Source: Ziziphus jujuba (Eukaryota > Streptophyta > Magnoliopsida > Rosales > Rhamnaceae). From it: DNA of 64,000 nt. The stretch is taken from positions 22,253,501 through 22,317,500 of the forward strand of contig NC_083387.1 of NCBI RefSeq assembly GCF_031755915.1, in the 5' to 3' direction. Shown here piece by piece: positions 1 through 14,699 of this stretch. A model generated the notes under the pieces. It saw only the letters and a list, made by a program, of their open reading frames with translations. It was not told the origin of the DNA and searched no databases. The position numbers were made by a program, and so were the translations under genes. Numbering within the stretch: position 1 is the first letter of the stretch; each line of letters begins with the position of its first letter.

Positions 1-801
1 TCGTATACATAAATGTATTAATAGTCCATTCTTGAAAAGTTGATTCTGCCAATACAAATTGAACATGACCACACAATTTCAGTTCCACCAACAAAACATC
101 TTTTTATCGAGAATGAGATAGAAAGATTATAATTTACACCTACGAATAGTGAATCTTAAGTGGCTTTATTCAAACACCATTTTCAATCTGATGGGCGGTC
201 CTGTGAGCTGTAAAGTTTTTCTTTCCATCTTAGTGGTTTTTGTTCTTCCCTAAATTACCATAGACAGGCTGCCAATTGCAATTCAAATTGAATTCCGCTT
301 CCTGAATTATGTTCTTTCATTGCTTTCCTATCTTAAATATTCATTTATAGTCCAACATAAGCACAAAAATTCCCTATACAGCAAAATAGAATTCAACAAA
401 CATCCAATCCATTCAAACAAGTAAAAACATAAAAACTGATTCCTCTATGTAAGCCTACTGAAATACAGTGTACTCTATCTTGCATTTGTTTTCATGCTTC
501 TTCGAACTCTAAATACAAACTGTCTCTATAGCTCATACTTTATCCCCTTTTTTTCTTCTTCTCTTTTTTTTTTTTTTTTTTTTTTTTTAAAATTTTTAAT
601 AGCTAGCAAATACAATGAATCAACAGATAAGAACAGTTGAAAAATACAAAAATAACTCCTTATCAAAAATATTTTTGTGATATACGAATAATATTTCCCA
701 AAAAAAAAAGAAGAAAAAAGCTTAATTTCCTCAATAACGTTTTATTGTCTAATTATCTAAATATTTAAAAGAAAAAAGAGAAAAAGGAAAAAAGGACATA
801 C

Positions 802-976
802 AGTTGGGTTCGTCGGGTGGGTAATTCTGATAGTTTTCAGCCTGGATAATCTGCTTGAGATGTTTCCAGTGCCTGCCTCTTGATTGGCCTTTTGGGTATT
901 TCTCATACATCTGAATGCGCTTGAAACTCAGATGGGTTGGCAAAACCATCTCTGCTTGGATCACCTCCGGCTCCAT
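802..976 (-). CDS. INO80 chromatin-remodelling complex subunit C (Ies6-like), first coding exon, partial
   Basis: The reading frame starts at an ATG (974-976, minus strand) and runs into a splice donor at 800-801 (exon ...T|GTATGTCC), so only the first 58 codons lie here. The peptide contains KYPKGQSRGRHWKHLKQI and ends ENYQNYPPDEPN. I recognise this as the N-terminal half of the plant Ies6/INO80C protein (Arabidopsis At4g38495 type). In that family it is followed by a YL1-C domain, which contacts the nucleosome-remodelling core in the nucleus. No sequence resembling the YL1-C part is present in 1-801, so that exon should lie beyond the left edge, behind an intron of more than 800 bp. The coding exon begins at a TTGCAG acceptor near 997-998, which implies a separate 5'UTR exon upstream, possibly ending at the donor near 1252. 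The family call is from memory of the sequence; the start choice is firm. Confidence 0.82.
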
Positions 977-1059
977 TACTTCTAATTCTTCTTCTACTGC
1001 AATAAAATCCAAAACCCTAATTTTAAAAGCCACCAATTTCTGTCTCTGTCTTTCTCTCT

Positions 1060-1090
<31 letters not shown>

Positions 1091-1108
1091 GTGTGTATAT
1101 ATATATAT
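1060..1108. repeat. (TG)n/(TA)n compound microsatellite
   Basis: About 18 TG units with one interruption (TGCG) run directly into a short TA tract. It lies in the presumed 5'UTR intron of the INO80C-like gene. A (TTTA)n tract follows at about 1143-1165. Confidence 0.95.
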
Positions 1109-1253
1109 GCAGAAACAATTCATGGAGTAAAATCCCCTACCTTTATTTATTTATTTATTTATTTTAAATGACTCGGAAGTAGAAAAAAGCAATATTTAAT
1201 TTTGTCAATACAGAAAATTCGATACTTTAAGAAAAAAGGAAAACAAGCTCACC

Positions 1254-1750
1254 TTAGAAAACAAATACAAATCCCAGAAAAATTGGCTGCTTTTTACTTC
1301 TTTTTTTTTTTTTTTTTCTCGGATGCCAAACAAAAGAGTAAGACGAATAACCGTATGTACGCCAAAGAGATAGAGAAGATGACTTACAATGGAGACTTTG
1401 GGAGCTGCTGGGGAAGACGACGAGGAGATCAAAAAAGATCCTTCCTTCGGCCTTTGGTCTCAGTTGCTCTCTGTGTCCAAGGGCGATGGTCAAAGCGACG
1501 TCGTTTTTTGGAAATATCCATCCATGATTTGGAATTGGATTGGTGATATTGGGCCCCCAAAAAAAATTTGAAAATCCAACGGGGTCCAAATAGACCCGAT
1601 CCAACCGAATCCCAAACCCCTGGTTCTGTAAAACGTCAGTTCTTCAATCTTTCTCAGTTTCAGAGGCGTGCCGTGATTGGTGATTCCATCGAAGAAGAAA
1701 AAGCTTAACGGCAACCATTGAAACATAGAGACTGAGAAGCTCACCGAGTA
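1254..1750. promoter_or_regulatory. Shared divergent promoter region
   Basis: This stretch separates the head-to-head INO80C-like (minus) and DUF616 (plus) genes and is the most GC-rich part of the first 2.5 kb. A strong donor-like site for the minus transcript (CTAAG|GTGAGC, about 1247-1253) and one for the plus transcript (CACAAG|GTATG, about 1758) bracket it. Both leaders therefore probably start inside it. No TATA box could be assigned with confidence. Confidence 0.45.
1389..1571 (+). other. Small ORF of 60 codons between divergent genes, unrecognised
   Basis: An ATG-initiated frame in an unusually GC-rich stretch begins METLGAAGEDDEEIKKDPSF and continues GLWSQLLSVSKGDGQ. The first 40 or so residues look like ordinary protein, acidic then amphipathic. 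The tail, after about codon 42 (WKYPSMIWNW), looks like read-through. I do not recognise a family. It lies in the intergenic space where the minus-strand INO80C-like 5' leader and the plus-strand DUF616 leader should start. It could be an upstream ORF, the 5' exon of an unannotated gene, a relic exon, or chance coding bias in a CG-rich promoter. Confidence 0.25.
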
Positions 1751-2396
1751 GCACAAGGTATGTTTCGCTCTACTTCCTGTGCATTTGATTGTGACTAAAT
1801 GATAATAAACGACATGGATTTTATTGTAGTATGTATGCCCTTCCCAACCCACAATAACTAACACAGTCCTACATTTTTTATTTTATTTTAAAATTTTTAG
1901 CAGAAGCAAAAAACGACGTTGTATTTTTCTCGTCTCGTCCTGCCGGCCATTGCTGAGAGATTCGAGTGTGAACGACCTCATCTCCATATTCGTAAGTCCT
2001 TTAACAGACCGACCCAATATTGTTTTTCTTTTAAATTTTCAGATAGAAACAATTTTGAAATGGCAATACAAAGTGTTTTTCCTTCAATTCTTGACTATCT
2101 CCGATCTGTAGATTTCTTTTATTCCGTTTAATTTTCACCATTTTGCCTCTCAAATAATTTCCTTTTTGGGTAATGTATTATTTGAATCTGCGTATACTGC
2201 ATGGTTTTCTTTCAGCTTTTTTGGTGGTTAGAGTAAATTTGCTGATGGGGCTTTGTGTTTTGTAAACTTTGCTTCAAGTAGTAAATGTATCTCACATTTT
2301 CTTGTTACTTTCTTTCTTTCTCTATTTTTAAAAAGATGTTTTCTTCTTCTTTTGGGTATTTGAATCTGAAGTAATGACATACTCCAACGAGTGATC
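1650..2396 (+). other. Probable 5'UTR exons and introns of the DUF616 gene
   Basis: Non-coding leader signals precede the start codon: a possible first exon ending at CACAAG|GTATG (about 1758), and a second non-coding exon of about 1906-1991 between a TTTTAGCAG acceptor and an ATTC|GTAAGT donor. The exon carrying the ATG probably opens after TGAAG at about 2371. These are splice-site inferences only. Confidence 0.4.
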
Positions 2397-4899
2397 ATGG
2401 AGAAAGACGTTCAACGTTCTGTGTCTTTACGTCCAAACCGTAGAGCCGACCGGAGTAATCAAAGCTCCCATTCTAAAGGTATGGAAAGACATTTTTTTTT
2501 TTCCCCTTTTTTGCTGTAATATCAAGGCAATGACAAAGTTTCCAGATTTCTTGTTGTGGGTTTTCAGAGTCTTAATTGTTTGACATCATAGGATTAGATT
2601 AATGTTATTCTGTGTGACGGTTTATTTAAAGGCTATATGTTTATAATTCTGGGTGGGTTTTATGGTGATATTTAGGATTAGCAAAAGAAATATGAGTAGC
2701 TTATGTGGTGGTGAATGGAAAATGGTGATTGTGGTGCAGATATTGAAGGGGGGTTCTTTTCTCCGGGAAGGTTACCCCAAGATTATCCCATGAAGATTGT
2801 TTGGAAGAAAGGCTTTATTCGATTGGTTCTTGTTGGGGGCATCTTGTGGATGTTACTAATTCTTGTTGCATCCTTGTTTCATCTCTGGTCCTGCCATTCC
2901 TCTATCTCATTTTTTTCAGGTATCCTTTCGTAAACATTTATATGCTCTTCTGAAATTCTGTTGGTTAATCTGACCATGTTTCAATATTATCATCATTCCT
3001 TTCGGTTACTTAGAAAATCCCAGAAGAGCATTGAATATTACATTATATGGTCTAGTGAAACTTGGAACTACATAGCTTAATCCCAGAGTGTAATATGTGA
3101 TAGTGGAGTTTGTTCCTTTATTAATGAGGTATCTTTATCTTTTGTACATATTTACCACTGGTATTATATGTGTTTTTCATAAAGCAGAGATAAGAATGCT
3201 GGAATATTCAAGAAAAGTATACTAAAAAAATTCATAGATTTAGAAGAACTCTCCCTCTTGGACGAAATCATAAAGGAATACCCAGAAACACATTTACCAA
3301 ATCCTCACCGCGGAATCTACAAAGAAGCAATCCAATTGATCAAAAAAAAAAGGGGGGGGGGGGGGGGGGGGAAGTAGGCTTTTTTCAAGCCTTATTTTTG
3401 TGATGTAACGGAGTAATTACCTCCTTTCAATTGGGGGAGAGATGGCTGAGTGGACTAAAGCGTCATATTGCTAATCCGTTGCACGAGTTTTTCATACCGA
3501 GGATTCAAATCCCTCTCTTTCTGTTTTCATCAATATCTTGTTCTTTTCCTTCAAATTTCTAGCGAGTTCAGTGTGGAATTGATAACCCAATAAACACCTT
3601 ATCTCCGGTTCAAATTGAATTTCAAATGGAAGAATTTCAAGGATATTTTGAACTAGATAGATCTCAGCAACACGATCGCCTATACCCCGTTATCTTTCAG
3701 GAGTATATGCATTGCTGCTGTGTTATGTGAGTGTGCTGGTTCTATAAATTTGCTAATAATCCTTAAAGAGATGTTGCAAGTGTCAGTGTCTCACTATGAA
3801 GTTGCATAGGTAGAAACAAGTCACTGGTTTTTGTTTCATCGCAGACTGTGGTTGCTTTCATGTTATTCTGAAGTGGTTAATGTGTTCTATTTACCTTATA
3901 AATAATTCTGAAACATCATAGAACTCTTCACCTGTTCTGCTAATGATTGTGCAAATGCAAATATGTTGGTCTGGTCCCCATTATTTTGCCACATAAAAGC
4001 CAATGTTTCAAATAATATAGTTTCTCTGTGGTTTGGAAATAACATCGTAGTTTTCTTTTTGCTTGACATGCAGCTATGTGTAACAAAGAAAGCAAGTTAT
4101 TCTCCCTTATGGACAACATGGGATTCACACCAAAATCACAACCACAACACCGTAAGATCATGGAAATATTCTGAAATGTTGATCCCTGTATTGTTATTGT
4201 ACTTGATCTCCTTTATTGAAATGTGCTTTATGTTAATTAGGCTGTCAAATTCCCCTTGCCAAGGACCCTGATAAAATAGTTATTCCAAAGGGCAGAACTC
4301 CTGACACAATTGTAAAGAACTTATCTTATGTTATTGAGGATGAACCTTTGAATAACAATTTTCAGTCTACTCCACTTTTTGGTGGACATCAAAGCTGGTC
4401 ACAAAGAGAGGAGAGTTTTAAGCTAAAACCAACCATGAAGGTAAATTTTTTCAGATCTGTTAATATCATGTATTTATTTTTGGTCTGCTTGTGTGTTTTA
4501 ATTGCTGATTCTCATATTGGCAGTTATGCCTTGTCTTAAAAAAAATGCTTTTTATTTTTATGGTCCTTTTTTTATAACAGAATGATATCTCACAACTTAT
4601 AAATAAGTATCCATTTATAATATATGTATATTGTTAAGTTAACCATATGGAAACTGATAAAGGGACATAGTTCCCCTTTTAGTATAATTTATATTTTTGC
4701 ATAGTGTTTTTCAATAATTGTGGCCGCATACCTTCAAATTTCATTTTTGTTGCAGTTACCACACTTCTGTCCTAATGGAGACATATGGCGTTAAAATCAA
4801 AGGATAAAAAGTGTAAAAATCCCTCACCAAGATGAAAAATATGATTGCATCACAATCTGTTTTCTGACATTTTTCAAACCCAAACCCATCTGTCATCAA

Positions 4900-4940
<41 letters not shown>

Positions 4941-7900
4941 AACTCTTTCTGATGGTTTCCACCAATCTAGTCTCTAGTGTCTTTTACCCTGTGCAATAAT
5001 GGGATAGTGATTCCAAAAAGGTCTATCGGTTTGGTTGTTTGGGTTGGGGGTTTGGGGGGGGTGTAATTTGACAGAAAAGAAAACTTAGATATAAAAACAA
5101 AATGAAAAGGATTGTCAGCTGCAGATTGGCTTTCGGTTTGGGTTCTGAGATGGCGTTTTGGAGTTCTGATCCACCAAAAAATTAGGAGGAGCCGCTATAT
5201 ATTTGTGAATTGATTTGTTGCTAGTATGAGATAAATTAATGCTTTGGAGCATTTTTTTTTTTTTTCGTCTTTTAATGGTGGGTTAGATAAGTGGATAAAT
5301 TTGTGAGTGCATTGGCTTTATTTTCTCCCTTTCCTTTGCCATCCTCTTGTAAGCTTCTTTTTCTTTTCTTTTTTGATTTCCAATTTTGGTTTTAAACAGA
5401 CATTTTATGCTTTCTTTTCCACCCTAAATTAGAAATCATCAATAAAGAAATCATATACATTTGTGATGCTGTTTTTTTCAGTTAACTCGTGCTGTTTACT
5501 GCTATGCATGAGCTTATTGTGTTACTTAAATGGTGGAGCATCAGGTTGTGTTTTGTAATGATTGTAAGGATGGCTTGAAAGTTAATTGTTAAACAAAGAT
5601 GAATAATAATTATGAATGAATATCTTCTCTGTGACAACAAGATAGAATTTATTGAAAATCTATGGATACGCAGAGGAAGGTCCGAAGTTTTTTTTTTTTT
5701 TTTTTCCTCAAACAAAGGTCGAAAAAAATCAATTGCTGGCTAGTATATTACACAGTTTGACTAACAGAAGGGTATTAGCTGCAACAAAAATGAAATTCAA
5801 AGGAACATTTTGGTAATTACTAGAAAATCGGTTATATATATGTGCAAAAGACTAAAGTACAAGGGATATTTGTGTAATTTACCTATTGAAATTTGATTCT
5901 TCTTACTTTTGGTATTCTCTGCTATAAAATTAGTTGATTAATGTTTAATTCACTATCTGTACTTCAGGTTCATTGTGGATTTATTCGAAATGGTGGTGCT
6001 GAAATGGCTCCTGCAGATATCAAATATGTCAAGAAATGTAGGTTTGTGGTTGCATCTGGCATTTTTGATGGATATGATGTTCCTCATCAGCCTTCAAACA
6101 TAAGTCCCCGTTCTAAGAAGCTCTTTTGCTTTCTTATGGTCGTCGATGAGATTTCTCTTGATTTTATAAAGGAAAATGTCACTGTCAGAGAGGATGATAA
6201 GGGGGGGAAATGGGTTGGTATATGGCGTCTCATTCCACTTAAGCATCCACCTTATGATGAGCCCAGAAGAAATGGCAAGGTTCCCAAGATAATAACTCAT
6301 CGGTTGTTCCCTAAAGCACAGTACAGCATTTGGATTGATGGTAAAATGGAGCTCATAGTTGATCCATTACTAATGTTAGAAAGGTATGATTTCAGATGGT
6401 TATATACATGCATGTTATTAGCAGGCACGCGCGTACACACACACACAAACACAAAAACACACACACGCACACACACTCACTCACATATTAATATATATAT
6501 ATATAGGGTGAGGTTATGGTCCGGACCCGCACCAAAGCCGACACTTTTTAAGAAAAAGCGTCGGCTTTGCTGTTACATACACAGAGCAAAGCCAATGCTT
6601 TTTCTTAAAAGCGTCAGCTTTGGTGCATGGTATGCACATAATAATATTTATATATAAACAAATTCATTTTGATGTGTAGATATTTATGGCGTGGGAAGTA
6701 TACGTTTGCCATTGCTCAGCACAAGCATCATCACAGTATATATGAGGAGGCTGATGCAAACAAGCGGAGGAAGAGATATGCTCGACCTCTTCTTGACCTC
6801 CACATGAAAATTTATCGTTATGAGGGAATGGATTCGTGGAGTCCACAGAAGAAAACAATTAGTGGTATGGAGTTCCATTGTTTTCATTTTTTTATTTTTT
6901 TATTTTTTATTCTTGCTCCGTCAGTTATATGGTTGCAAATTGTGATGTAAAACAACTTAAATATGAAGATTAATGCACACTGGCTGGGTTCTATCCTAAA
7001 AAAATAAAGAGAAAAAATAGTAATAAGAAATGAGTGATTACATGAAACTCATTTGCCATTACTTAACCCTTGTGCCTAAAGGACATTCTTCCCCCTTTTG
7101 TATGTTGACCTGTATTTCAATGATGGATGAGGTTAAGTGAAAAAAATATAAATGAAATAATGGTATGTTTTAAAACTAGCTAGGCAGTAACGCATGGGTT
7201 GTCATTGATACATAGTTAGTTTAAAACACATTTATTCGTGCATAGACCTGTTGAATGTCCATTCTGCATCAGTCGCTACAACCATAATAACATTAGATGA
7301 GACAGTGGATTAATCTAACATGATCTTCACAAGAAGTTGTAAAACATAACTTCTGACTAGTGGCGAGATTTACTGTGTTGCCAATGGTTGGAAAAATCCA
7401 CGAATATTAAATCTCTCAGCAGAGTACAGTTATGGTAGTTAATCTTTATAAGATCCTATTTTAATGCTGATACAGCGGTCAGAAAACTTACTGGGGCGTT
7501 AATCTGGCTGAATAATTATTTTCCAAAGATACCGTAAACTATGTGGATTTCAGCTTTTTATATTTCATCTGATGATGGAGAGTAGCCCATTCCATGTTAT
7601 AAGAAAATTTTATGATCTGGAGGAGCATTTTGTTCTCATCTTCTGTGCAGTGTGTACTAGTGGTCTAACTGCCGCTGATAAAAAATAAAAAATAAATATA
7701 AAGAAGGGGAAAAATTGATGCTTTGAATATATAAATGTGGTATAAGGTCTAATGACTAACATTATTCTTCTATATGATGATGTGCTTTTTATTGCATGAC
7801 ATTGATGGATATTTATTCAAATGCAGACGTGCCAGAGGGAGCCATTATAGTACGGGAACACACTGAAATGAGTAATTTGTTTAGCTGCTTGTGGTTCAAT

Positions 7901-8248
7901 GAGGTCAACCTCTTTACGCCGAGAGACCAGCTGAGTTTTGGCTATGTTGTGTACAGGTTAAAGGGTTTGTTTGAATTTTTTATGTTTCCAAACTGTGAGT
8001 ACAATTCACTGTTTGTGTTACACCCACACATAAGGGAGCATTCTTCTCGTATAGAGTGGGTAACAAATTGGAATCAGCTTAAGGGGAATGGTACCATTTC
8101 GAATAAGGGTAAAGATTGGGACCAAGCTAGTGGGAAAAATGGCAATCTGATAGAGAGTAGAGGAGGATTAGGCTTGTGGACACCTTATCCGGGGAATCTT
8201 GATTCGGTTGCCCTGCCTCCTGTAACAAGGACATCCAAAGCTGGCTGA
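2397..8248 (+). CDS. DUF616 family protein, MUCI70-like probable glycosyltransferase (520 aa)
   Basis: Seven exons join in frame: 2397-2478, 2740-2919, 4074-4151, 4241-4440, 5968-6383, 6680-6864, 7827-8248 (1563 nt, stop TGA). The product has a short basic cytosolic tail and one hydrophobic segment at about residues 53-77, which suggests a type II Golgi membrane protein. A low-complexity stem follows, then the DUF616 domain from about 181 ([10 protein letters not shown]) to about 450. That domain includes [39 protein letters not shown] and [12 protein letters not shown]. The family includes Arabidopsis MUCI70, needed for seed-mucilage pectin, and TOD1; it is predicted to transfer sugars, but the exact donor for this member is unknown. 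The ATG was chosen because the basic tail plus membrane anchor follows directly and exon phases agree at all six junctions. The gene is divergent from INO80C and convergent with VHA-B. The introns carry plastid DNA and a fold-back element. Confidence 0.9.
3185..3341 (+). pseudogene. cemA: Plastid cemA fragment (NUPT) in intron 2 of the DUF616 gene
   Basis: A plus-strand frame here reads [20 protein letters not shown] and continues YPETHL, close to the internal part of the plastid envelope protein CemA. Downstream, [11 protein letters not shown] matches the next CemA segment with divergence. It has neither a start nor the C-terminal membrane half and sits inside a nuclear intron, so it is a non-functional nuclear copy of plastid DNA. 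Its 3' side stops abruptly at an A10/G20 homopolymer. Confidence 0.75.
3352..3371 (+). repeat. Uninterrupted run of 20 G
   Basis: Ten A (3342-3351) are followed by twenty consecutive G, at the boundary between the cemA-like and trnS-flanking plastid fragments. Such a run can form a G-quadruplex in DNA or in the pre-mRNA. Its length in the assembly may be unreliable. Confidence 0.9.
3437..3523 (+). pseudogene. trnS-GCU: Degenerate plastid-type tRNA-Ser(GCU), nuclear copy
   Basis: The sequence GGAGAGATGGCTGAGTGG, a long variable arm and the T-arm (GGATTCAAATCC) follow the plastid trnS-GCU plan, with anticodon GCT at 3471-3473. Several substitutions relative to the usual plastid gene fall in the anticodon stem (GCGTCATATT where GCGGCGGATT is usual), the T stem and the last acceptor base. 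Pairing is therefore weakened and function is unlikely. It lies in the sense orientation inside intron 2 of the DUF616 gene. About 60 bp of plastid-like flank precedes it. Confidence 0.85.
3560..3705 (+). pseudogene. matK: Plastid matK 5' end fragment (NUPT)
   Basis: The stretch contains the usual plastid leader just upstream of matK (TTATCTCCGGTTCAAATTG), an ATG at 3626-3628 and a frame beginning [16 protein letters not shown], the N-terminus of plastid maturase K. The frame is lost and similarity stops near 3705. With cemA and trnS-GCU it makes a three-part plastid-derived patch in one nuclear intron. Confidence 0.82.
4902..4936. repeat. (CT)17 microsatellite in an intron
   Basis: A pure CT dinucleotide run in intron 4 of the DUF616 gene. 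Confidence 0.95.
6434..6484. repeat. (CA)n-rich microsatellite
   Basis: An imperfect CA tract with AAAC and ACTC interruptions lies just after exon 5 of the DUF616 gene, immediately left of a TA tract and the fold-back element at about 6505-6650. Confidence 0.85.
6505..6650. mobile_element. Fold-back MITE-like element in intron 5 of the DUF616 gene
   Basis: Two arms, 6529-6571 and 6585-6626, are near-perfect inverted repeats of each other (about 42 bp, GCACCAAAGC... outer end) with a 13-nt loop. Each arm is itself a dyad: AAGCCGACACTTTTT pairs with AAAAAGCGTCGGCTT. The core motif AAGCCGACGCTTTTT therefore occurs four times in alternating orientation. The element is bordered by TA-rich sequence on both sides, as expected for a MITE inserted at a TA-rich target. 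No coding capacity; superfamily not determined. Confidence 0.7.
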
Positions 8249-9769
8249 GGATCAACTTTAACATTTGGTCTTCTGTATGAACATTTTCTTAGGATTTATT
8301 CAATATTTCCTTTCATTATCTCAATCCTTGTAAGAGGATTGTACAGTATGAACAACAGAGTTTTTGCTTGCTTAAGTCTGGCAGGATCGCAAAAGTGGTA
8401 ACAGGTCAGGGAGATTGCCAGCAACCTCTTCAATACCACTAAGAATCAATGTCGAAACAAAATGTAGATGTACCTAAAAATTTTTTTAGCATTGGGGAAC
8501 GCTTTGTTTGGGAAAATTTTAATAAGATAAAAGAATTCAGAATTTAGGAACTGGAGGTGACTAAGGTATTTTCTGTTCTGCTTGTAAGTTACTTGCCTCG
8601 CAAGGCACTCATCTGTAGGGCAAAAAGATTTTGAGACCGGTGGCAATTTACCTTGACTTAAAAGATCCTGCCTCGTGAAGCAGTAATGTTTACCAGTTTT
8701 GCCCTTTCTGATGCTACTGTCCAAGACAATAGTCTCATACAAAAGTGGTTGACTTGTAAGTTTGTGATCGGTATTATTCCTCTTTGAAGGAACTGTATCC
8801 TAAATCCTGAAAGTGTATCAATCTCCAAAAATAGTGATATCTTGATGTGTTTTGATCTTTGTATGTTGGTAAAATTGGATTGTTGTGTGACTTGACTTCT
8901 GCATCAAAAATTACTTACAAAGTTAATATTTTGTGGAGGGCACTTCCAGGCGGCTTGCAGAAGCACATTTTACGCTAATTATGGCTGAAGAACTTTGCGG
9001 GTTTATTTGGCTTTGTATGGTCAAATTATTGTCAATGATAAGTGGTTAATGTATACGTCTGTATTTGCTATTTAATAATGACCTCACTAGGTACCTGTTT
9101 AATAATGTTATTGTTCTTAATAAGCACATACATTTACAAACTGGTTTTCCCAGTATCAAATTCTTTCATTCATTCATATAGGCAAGGTCTAAGACTTAAT
9201 GACCTCGCTCAAAATTGCTCAAGGATTATCATATTATTGCTGAAGGATTATCATATTTCACCGTTATAATGTCACTTTAACCATCTTCTTAAAAATTAGA
9301 AACCCTCCTAAAACATTCACTAGCATACAACGAGGCAGCAGAGTACAGACTTCAAGCATAACTGTATTCCTTCACAAAACGAAAAAACAAAAATGTCAAA
9401 TTACAAAGATGAGACTAAAAAGCAGCATATATGGCATGGGCTTTACAAATCCTAGAAGCCCTAATTGTTGCGGAAAACTTCACCCAAAGAGTCAAGGCCA
9501 TACCAAACCACAGCTAGGTGGCACAGACTAATAAATTAAAATAGAGAGTACAGAAATTACAACATCTAAATGTCCTCACTGAAAGAATCTTGGTCTCACT
9601 TTATACTAGTCCAAAAGCTTTGGGGGACTCAAGTGGACAATAGCCTTATTACTCATACCGGACAGAAGAAGATGCAATCTACCAACGAAACGCAAATGAA
9701 TAAACAAATTACAGAGCTCATGTGCTGCTAATAAGTAGCTTAATAGGACACAAGTATGATTTTCCACCA
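8249..9769. other. Convergent 3' ends of the DUF616 and VHA-B genes
   Basis: No coding frame that I can support. The left part should be the 3'UTR of the DUF616 gene and the right part (from about 9300) the 3'UTR of the minus-strand V-ATPase B gene. AATAAA-type signals are too frequent in this AT-rich sequence to choose the polyadenylation sites. Confidence 0.5.
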
Positions 9770-13876
<4,107 letters not shown>

Positions 13877-14597
13877 TTCTGTGCTTCAAACATAAACACG
13901 AGAAAATTACATTAGTATAAACCCAACAATCCCATCCCATGAAAAAGCATAAACAGAAAATAGTAATTCCGGAACCAGTTCCGAAGCATTCCAAAACATA
14001 CAATCCAAAGTAGTCCAACTTCAGCGATGATATAGATCACAGCACACCCCTAATGAATTTGAGTTATCTATCGAAACACAACCATGAAAAGCTATACTTT
14101 CAGTAAAAATAATCCAAAGTTTCAAAAATCAATAAGCCGCCCTCTGATTGAAAAATGGACATGCTAGTGACTAACCAACTCATCCAAACACTAAATGGAG
14201 GCTCCGCAAGTATACAAGTATGAACCAAAAAACAACAACAACAAAAAATAAAAATAAAAATAAAAATTGATTATTTCATATTATTGAAGTTCGTTGTTTT
14301 CCTTCATTATCCCAGCAACCACACATAGCCCACCAAATTAAAAACTCAAATTTTTTTTTAAAAAAAAAGAAAAATTAACAATAAAAAGCAGTGAAAATCC
14401 CAAAAACCAACAAAATTGAAGTTCAATTAGCCAAAAATACAGACTTTAGATCAACAATCAGAATAGCACAAGGGGACAGACGGAGGCTCTCGATTTGATA
14501 AAAATTAGAGTGTTTAGCGATTAGAAAATCGAAAATTGAATAAGAAAAAATAGTAATTAAGTAGCATACAATTGCGAATCGATCTGAAAAAGCATAC

Positions 14598-14625
14598 CTT
14601 CTTTTCGATCTGAAGCGAAGCGAGA

Positions 14626-14663
<38 letters not shown>

Positions 14664-14690
14664 CTGGGCAGAGAGTACGAAATTAGAATA
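14598..14690 (-). other. Probable 5'UTR exon of VHA-B with a CT-rich leader
   Basis: A consensus donor (AAGAAG|GTATGC, minus strand) at 14596-14598 and an acceptor just 5' of the VHA-B start codon (TTGAAG|CACAG, about 13884) define a leader intron of about 0.7 kb. The presumed leader exon contains a pure GA run at 14629-14657, which reads as CT in the transcript. The exon's 5' limit is a guess. Confidence 0.5.
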
Positions 14691-14699
14691 ACAATAATA

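Noticed and set aside
915..1130. Plus-strand frame opposite the INO80C-like exon
   Set aside because: It is the antisense shadow of the coding exon plus the TG/TA microsatellite, with a Cys/Val repeat translation.
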